Below are positions 60,390-64,000 of a stretch of 64,000 nucleotides of DNA, in pieces. Source of the stretch: Olsenella sp. An188 (GTDB lineage Bacteria; Actinomycetota; Coriobacteriia; Coriobacteriales; Atopobiaceae); the NCBI RefSeq assembly GCF_002160255.1, contig NZ_NFKF01000001.1, forward strand, positions 62,001 through 126,000, given 5' to 3'. Each line of letters opens with the position of its first letter. Positions within the stretch are counted from its first letter, which is position 1. A model generated the notes under the pieces. The model worked only from the letters and a program-made list of their open reading frames with translations, was not told where the DNA came from and ran no database searches. The position numbers were made by a program, and so were the translations under genes.

Positions 60390-61044
60390 CGTCTGTTTTT
60401 CGCGGGTAGTGTGGTCAACACTTAGGCACTTTTTTTCAGGCTCCGCAAATTGTGAGGATGTTGTCTATTGTCCAGACTACCTTCCGTGCGGAGCTATAGC
60501 CTCAATCGAGGCCCCAGTGCGAAAAAATATCCTTGCGTCGTGGGGAATCTCAACTGACGACAGATTTGAAATCGAGTACACGAGGTTCCTCAAAGAGGTT
60601 AGTCTTGCGAGTTCGGTGCGAATATGGTGCTCGCGTAGTCCCCATGAACAATTGGGAACATGGCTTACTTCTTCTCTTGTGCATACGAAGAATGTGACGG
60701 TCTGTAATCTACCGAACAAATGGAATGTTGCCTGCTTGGAAGAGCTTGACTCGTCGCGCTTCCCACTTCTCTGGGACAAGTTTTTGCCGCTGGATATTAA
60801 TGAGTCCAGGGCAAATTGGACTTACATCAGAGGGGCCCAGAATCAAATCTCACTCGTGCGCGCTCAAGGCGAAGCAGTTCGGCCGGCAGACATCTCGTTC
60901 TTCGATTTTGACATATTACATGCAGATACTACAGAAGCCACTAAGGCTGCGATTTTTGCCGACCTTGCGTATCGAAATAGGACTGGCACAGCCTTTTCTT
61001 TTGAACTAATTCATGCTCGGGCCCAGCATCTCCTTACTTCCTAG
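60382..61044 (+). CDS. DUF1835-like protein
   Basis: A 220-residue protein. The pattern VCFSRVVWSTLRHFF, EDVVYCPDYLPCGAI, then an Arg/Leu-rich linker and VRIWCSRSPHEQLGTWLTSSL resembles the DUF1835 domain (phosphate-loop-less Rossmann-like proteins of Firmicutes, often followed by DUF3658). The C-terminal part (about 150-220) would correspond to DUF3658 but is divergent. The function of the family is unknown. The TTG at 60382 overlaps the stop of the secreted-protein gene and follows AGGCGGG; with this start the N-terminus aligns with the family. Codon use is AT-rich. It could be a cytoplasmic partner of the secreted protein. Confidence 0.55.
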   Translation: MLNVCFSRVVWSTLRHFFSGSANCEDVVYCPDYLPCGAIASIEAPVRKNILASWGISTDDRFEIEYTRFLKEVSLASSVRIWCSRSPHEQLGTWLTSSLVHTKNVTVCNLPNKWNVACLEELDSSRFPLLWDKFLPLDINESRANWTYIRGAQNQISLVRAQGEAVRPADISFFDFDILHADTTEATKAAIFADLAYRNRTGTAFSFELIHARAQHLLTS

Positions 61045-61145
61045 CGAGATATTTGCCGCCAAACCTGTGCAATTCTTGCGCTTACCGCCGGATTCCTACC
61101 GCCCGTGGTAACCTTATCGCACCAATGGAATAGCAAGGAGACAAG

Positions 61146-62477
61146 ATGCCCAAGCCTGTAGTCGCCGTGGTCGGCCGCCCCAACGTCGGCAAGTCCACGC
61201 TCGTGAACCGCATTGCGGTCTCACGCGACGCCATCGTCCACGAGTCGCGCGGCGTCACGCGAGACCGCTCGTACCATGAGGCCGACTGGAACGGCCGCGA
61301 CTTCACCCTCGTCGACACCGGCGGCATCGAGTCCGCCAAGTCCAAGGACGTCTTCGCCCCGCGCATCCGCGAGCAGGCGCTCATGGCCTGCGAGGAGGCG
61401 GACGTCATCGTCTTCGTCGTCGACGGCACCACCGGCGTTACCGACGAGGACGAGGAGGTCGCCCGCATTCTGCGCAAGACCGACAAGCCGGTCTTCCTCG
61501 TCGTGAACAAGAAGGACAACCCGGCGACCGAGCAGGACGGCCTGTGGGACTTCTACGCCCTCGGCGTCGGCGAGCCGCGCCCGCTCTCCGCGGGGCACGG
61601 CCACGGCACGGGAGACCTGCTCGACGACATCGTGGCCGCCTTCCCCGAGCCCACGGACGAGGAGGCCGACGACGACGTGCTGTCCCTCGCCATCGTCGGC
61701 CGCCCCAACGTGGGGAAGTCGAGCCTCGCCAACCGCCTCGCCAACAAGAAGCGCTCCATCGTCTCTGACGTGGCGGGCACCACGCGCGACGCCATCGACA
61801 CGATGATCGAGTGGAAGGGCATGCCGATCAAGCTCGTGGACACGGCGGGCATGCGCAAGAAGACGCAGGTCCACGAGGACGTCGAGTACTACAGCCTCGT
61901 CCGCGGCCTGCAGGCCATCGACCGCGCCGACGTCTGCCTGCTCGTCGTGGACGCCACGGTGGGCGTGACCGAGCAGGACCAGAAGGTCGCCGGCATGGCC
62001 ATCGACCGCGGCTGCGCCCTCGTGCTCGTGCTCAACAAGTGGGACCTCGTGGAGACCGAGCAGCAGCGCGACGCCATCGTCGCCTCCATCGACAAGCGCC
62101 TGGCCTTCGCGCCCTGGATCCCCTCCGTCAACGTCTCGGCGCTCACCGGGCGCGCGACCGACAAGGTCCTCGGGCTTGCCGTGGCCGCCTCCGAGGCCCG
62201 CGCCTCCCAGCTCAAGACCTCCGAGCTCAACGACCTCATCGCCCAGATCCGCGAGGGCGGGCACACCAGGAGCGAGCGCGGCCGCCGCCTCAAGATCCGC
62301 TACGCCACCCAGACCGGGTCCAAGCCGCCCGTCATCTCCTTCTGGTGCAACGCCCCCGACCTCGTTGACGACAACTTCGAGCGCTTCATCGAGAACCGCC
62401 TGCGCGACCGCTTTGACCTCACGGGCACGCCCGTGCGCCTCAAGTTCCGCAAGTCGAACGAGGGGGGCGATCGCTAG
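61146..62477 (+). CDS. der: Ribosome biogenesis GTPase Der (EngA)
   Basis: Der is a double GTPase needed for 50S assembly. Two complete G domains are present: GRPNVGKSTLVNRI with DTGGIE, NKKD in the first (about 1-165), and GRPNVGKSSLANRLANKKRSIVSDVAGTTRDAID with DTAGMRKK and LNKWDLVE in the second (about 175-350). The C-terminal KH-like domain ends in TGTPVRLKFRKS. The 443-residue length is typical. AAGGAG precedes the ATG. plsY and gpsA follow, the conserved der-plsY-gpsA order. Confidence 0.98.
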   Translation: MPKPVVAVVGRPNVGKSTLVNRIAVSRDAIVHESRGVTRDRSYHEADWNGRDFTLVDTGGIESAKSKDVFAPRIREQALMACEEADVIVFVVDGTTGVTDEDEEVARILRKTDKPVFLVVNKKDNPATEQDGLWDFYALGVGEPRPLSAGHGHGTGDLLDDIVAAFPEPTDEEADDDVLSLAIVGRPNVGKSSLANRLANKKRSIVSDVAGTTRDAIDTMIEWKGMPIKLVDTAGMRKKTQVHEDVEYYSLVRGLQAIDRADVCLLVVDATVGVTEQDQKVAGMAIDRGCALVLVLNKWDLVETEQQRDAIVASIDKRLAFAPWIPSVNVSALTGRATDKVLGLAVAASEARASQLKTSELNDLIAQIREGGHTRSERGRRLKIRYATQTGSKPPVISFWCNAPDLVDDNFERFIENRLRDRFDLTGTPVRLKFRKSNEGGDR

Positions 62478-63181
62478 TGGAGGCCCTCGCGCTCTGGACC
62501 GCCGTCTTCACGCTGGGCGCCTACCTCGTCTGCGGGATCCCGTTCGGCCTGGTCGTGGCCCTCGCCATGGGACACGTCGACGTCCGCCAGGTCGGCTCGG
62601 GCAACATCGGGACCACCAACGTGGCGCGCGAGGTCGGCAAGTCCGCGGCCGCCCTCACCCTGCTGCTCGACGTGGGCAAGGGGCTCGTCTGGATGTTGGT
62701 CTCGCGCCAGGCCATCGCCGCCCTCGCGCTCGGCGGCGACGTGGCGGCTCTTGCCCACACCACGGCCTTCGGCGCCTCCATGTCCGTCGTCTTCCTCGGC
62801 TGCATTTGCGGCCACGTGTTCTCGCCCTACCTTCGCCTCCACGGCGGCAAGGGCATCGCGGTGGGCTTCGGTGCGGCGCTCGGCCTGTGCTGGCCGGTCG
62901 CGCTCGGGCTGCTCGCCGTGTTCGTCGTCCTCGTGGTCCCCACGCGCTACGTCTCCGCGGGGTCTCTCGCCGCGGCGGCCTCCCTGCCCGTGTGGTGCGC
63001 CGTCTTCGGCTTCCCGCCCGCCTCCGTCGCGCCCATCGCCCTTGCAGCTCTCATCGTGATCTGGTCGCACCGCGAGAACGTGCGCCGGCTCGCCCACGGC
63101 GAGGAGCGCCGGTTCTCGTTCCACAAGAAGGGACAGCCCGCCGACCGCGGGGCGGACGCGGACGAGGGAGGGCTCCGGTGA
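62477..63181 (+). CDS. plsY: Acyl-phosphate:glycerol-3-phosphate acyltransferase
   Basis: PlsY transfers an acyl chain from acyl-phosphate to glycerol-3-phosphate, the first committed step of phospholipid synthesis in most bacteria. The 234-residue membrane protein has three conserved motifs: VGSGNIGTTNVAREVGK, LGCICGHVFSPYLRLHGGKGIAVGFGA and the C-terminal IVIWSHRENVRRL. About six to seven membrane segments are present. GTG 62477 shares one base with the der stop. Its stop overlaps the gpsA start, whose product makes its substrate. Confidence 0.96.
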   Translation: MEALALWTAVFTLGAYLVCGIPFGLVVALAMGHVDVRQVGSGNIGTTNVAREVGKSAAALTLLLDVGKGLVWMLVSRQAIAALALGGDVAALAHTTAFGASMSVVFLGCICGHVFSPYLRLHGGKGIAVGFGAALGLCWPVALGLLAVFVVLVVPTRYVSAGSLAAAASLPVWCAVFGFPPASVAPIALAALIVIWSHRENVRRLAHGEERRFSFHKKGQPADRGADADEGGLR

Positions 63182-64000
63182 CGGGGCGCGTCGCCGTCAT
63201 CGGCTCGGGCTCGTGGGGGACCGCAATGTCCGGCCTGATCGCGCCGCGCGCGGGCGAGGTCGTGCTCTGGTGCCGCGACGCCTCCGTCGCCGCCGCGATC
63301 AACGAGACGCACGTCAACCCCCGTCACCTGAGCGACTACGAGCTGCCGGGCAACGTGCGTGCCACGCACGACGCCGCCGAGGCGCTCGAGGGCGCCGAGG
63401 TCGTCGTGCTGGCCGTCCCCTCCGCCTACCTGCGCCCCGTCTGCTCCGACATCGCGCTGCTCGTCCCGCGGCGCGCGCCGGTGCTCGTGCTCACCAAGGG
63501 CGTCGAGCTCGGGACCCACGAGCTCATGCTCGACGTGGCCGCCGAGGAGCTGGGCGGGAGGGCCCGCTGCGCGGTGCTCTCGGGCCCCAACCACGCCGAG
63601 GAGGTCTGCCTCGGCACGCTCTCGGCCGCCGTGCTCGCTTCCGAGAGCCCCGAGGTCGCGGCGCGGCTCCAGGCGCTTCTCGTCAACACCAACTTCCGCG
63701 TCTACGTCTCGCAGGACGTCACCGGGGTCGAGGTCTGCGGCGCCGTCAAGAACGTCGTCGCGATCGCCTGCGGCGCGGCGGTGGGCATGGGCGCCGGCGA
63801 CAACACGCTCGCCGTCATCATGACCCGCGGCCTCGCCGAGATCGGGCGCGTGGCCTCGGCGCTCGGCGCAGACCCGCTCACCCCGATGGGCCTTGCCGGC
63901 ATGGGCGACCTCGTCGCGACCTGCACCTCGCGCCACTCCCGCAACCGAACGTTCGGCGAGGCGCTCGCGCGTGGAGAGTCCCTCGCGTCGTTCGAGGAGC
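63178..64000 (+). CDS. gpsA: Glycerol-3-phosphate dehydrogenase (NAD(P)+), 3' end missing
   Basis: GpsA reduces dihydroxyacetone phosphate to sn-glycerol-3-phosphate for phospholipid synthesis. The GTG at 63178 overlaps the plsY stop. 274 codons are visible before the window ends. The Rossmann motif is VAVIGSGSWGTAM; further family motifs are VLVLTKGVE, LSGPNHAEEV, GVEVCGAVKNVVAIACGAAVGMGAGDNT (catalytic Lys in VKNV) and GLAGMGDLVATCTS. Full-length enzymes have about 330-340 residues, so some 60 codons lie beyond the window. Confidence 0.96.
   Translation, partial: MTGRVAVIGSGSWGTAMSGLIAPRAGEVVLWCRDASVAAAINETHVNPRHLSDYELPGNVRATHDAAEALEGAEVVVLAVPSAYLRPVCSDIALLVPRRAPVLVLTKGVELGTHELMLDVAAEELGGRARCAVLSGPNHAEEVCLGTLSAAVLASESPEVAARLQALLVNTNFRVYVSQDVTGVEVCGAVKNVVAIACGAAVGMGAGDNTLAVIMTRGLAEIGRVASALGADPLTPMGLAGMGDLVATCTSRHSRNRTFGEALARGESLASFEE

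Larger units (their letters stand above)
59571..61044. other. AT-rich cassette inserted between the DUF512 gene and der
   Basis: From about 59571 to about 61044 base composition and codon use change abruptly: many A/T-ending codons (AAA, GAT, TTT, ATA) replace the C/G-ending codons seen elsewhere. The first ~265 bases (59571-59837) carry no gene that I can support; TTGAGG near 59776 with TATCGC about 18 bases on is a weak promoter candidate. Two coupled genes follow. Neither transposase nor integrase nor flanking direct repeats are visible, so the route of entry is unknown. Confidence 0.8.

Overview
The window is a dense, very GC-rich bacterial chromosome segment made almost entirely of housekeeping genes in tightly overlapping operons. 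High GC combined with Firmicutes-like content (two-subunit glycyl-tRNA synthetase GlyQ/GlyS, TrmFO, PPDK, RsfS, YqeK, a DUF512 protein beside Der) and frequent GTG/TTG starts suggests a member of the Coriobacteriia (Olsenella/Atopobium-like). That placement is an inference from gene content, not a database result.

Left part (1-10.4 kb): the tail of a DUF2344 protein, then rplU-rpmA with a strong promoter and a terminator, a 500-base spacer holding a large inverted repeat, and the operon obg-proB-proA-nadD-yqeK-rsfS. On the opposite strand lie dinB and an OmpR-type two-component pair. Middle part (10.5-28.5 kb): rpsP-khpA-rimM-trmD-lepB-glyQ-glyS, a lone N-terminal half of the PPDK regulatory protein next to ppdK, dgt, a membrane-anchored DUF6273 protein, rplS, rnhB, yraN-yifB-dprA and trmFO-xer. 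From 28.5 to 40 kb: rpsB-tsf, pyrH-frr-uppS-cdsA-dxr-rseP-ispG-proS (ribosome recycling, phospholipid and undecaprenyl/isoprenoid synthesis, membrane proteolysis), then an FMN alpha-hydroxy-acid oxidase and a LysR fragment.

The accessory zone is 40.4-49.3 kb. Two identical tRNA-Ala(GGC) genes in opposite orientation (40586-40661 and 47026-47101) bracket a decayed sigma factor/membrane protein/ABC transporter cluster, a divergent TetR-radical SAM pair and a monofunctional transglycosylase. Next to it are a pair of perfect palindromes and an OatA-like acyltransferase. From 49.3 to 64 kb another housekeeping block follows: ABC-F, M50 protease, scpA-scpB-rluB, phosphatase-cmk-plsC-ispH-DUF512, and der-plsY-gpsA (gpsA cut by the window end). 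A visibly AT-rich two-gene cassette (about 59.57-61.04 kb), coding for a secreted protein and a DUF1835-like protein, sits between the DUF512 gene and der.

Most promising for follow-up: the stand-alone PPDK-regulator domain, the helix-turn-helix-like insertion in RseP, the AT-rich cassette, the tRNA-Ala bracketed island, the palindrome pair at 47.2 kb, and the structured leaders of rpsB and rpsP. No CRISPR array, complete transposon or prophage was seen.
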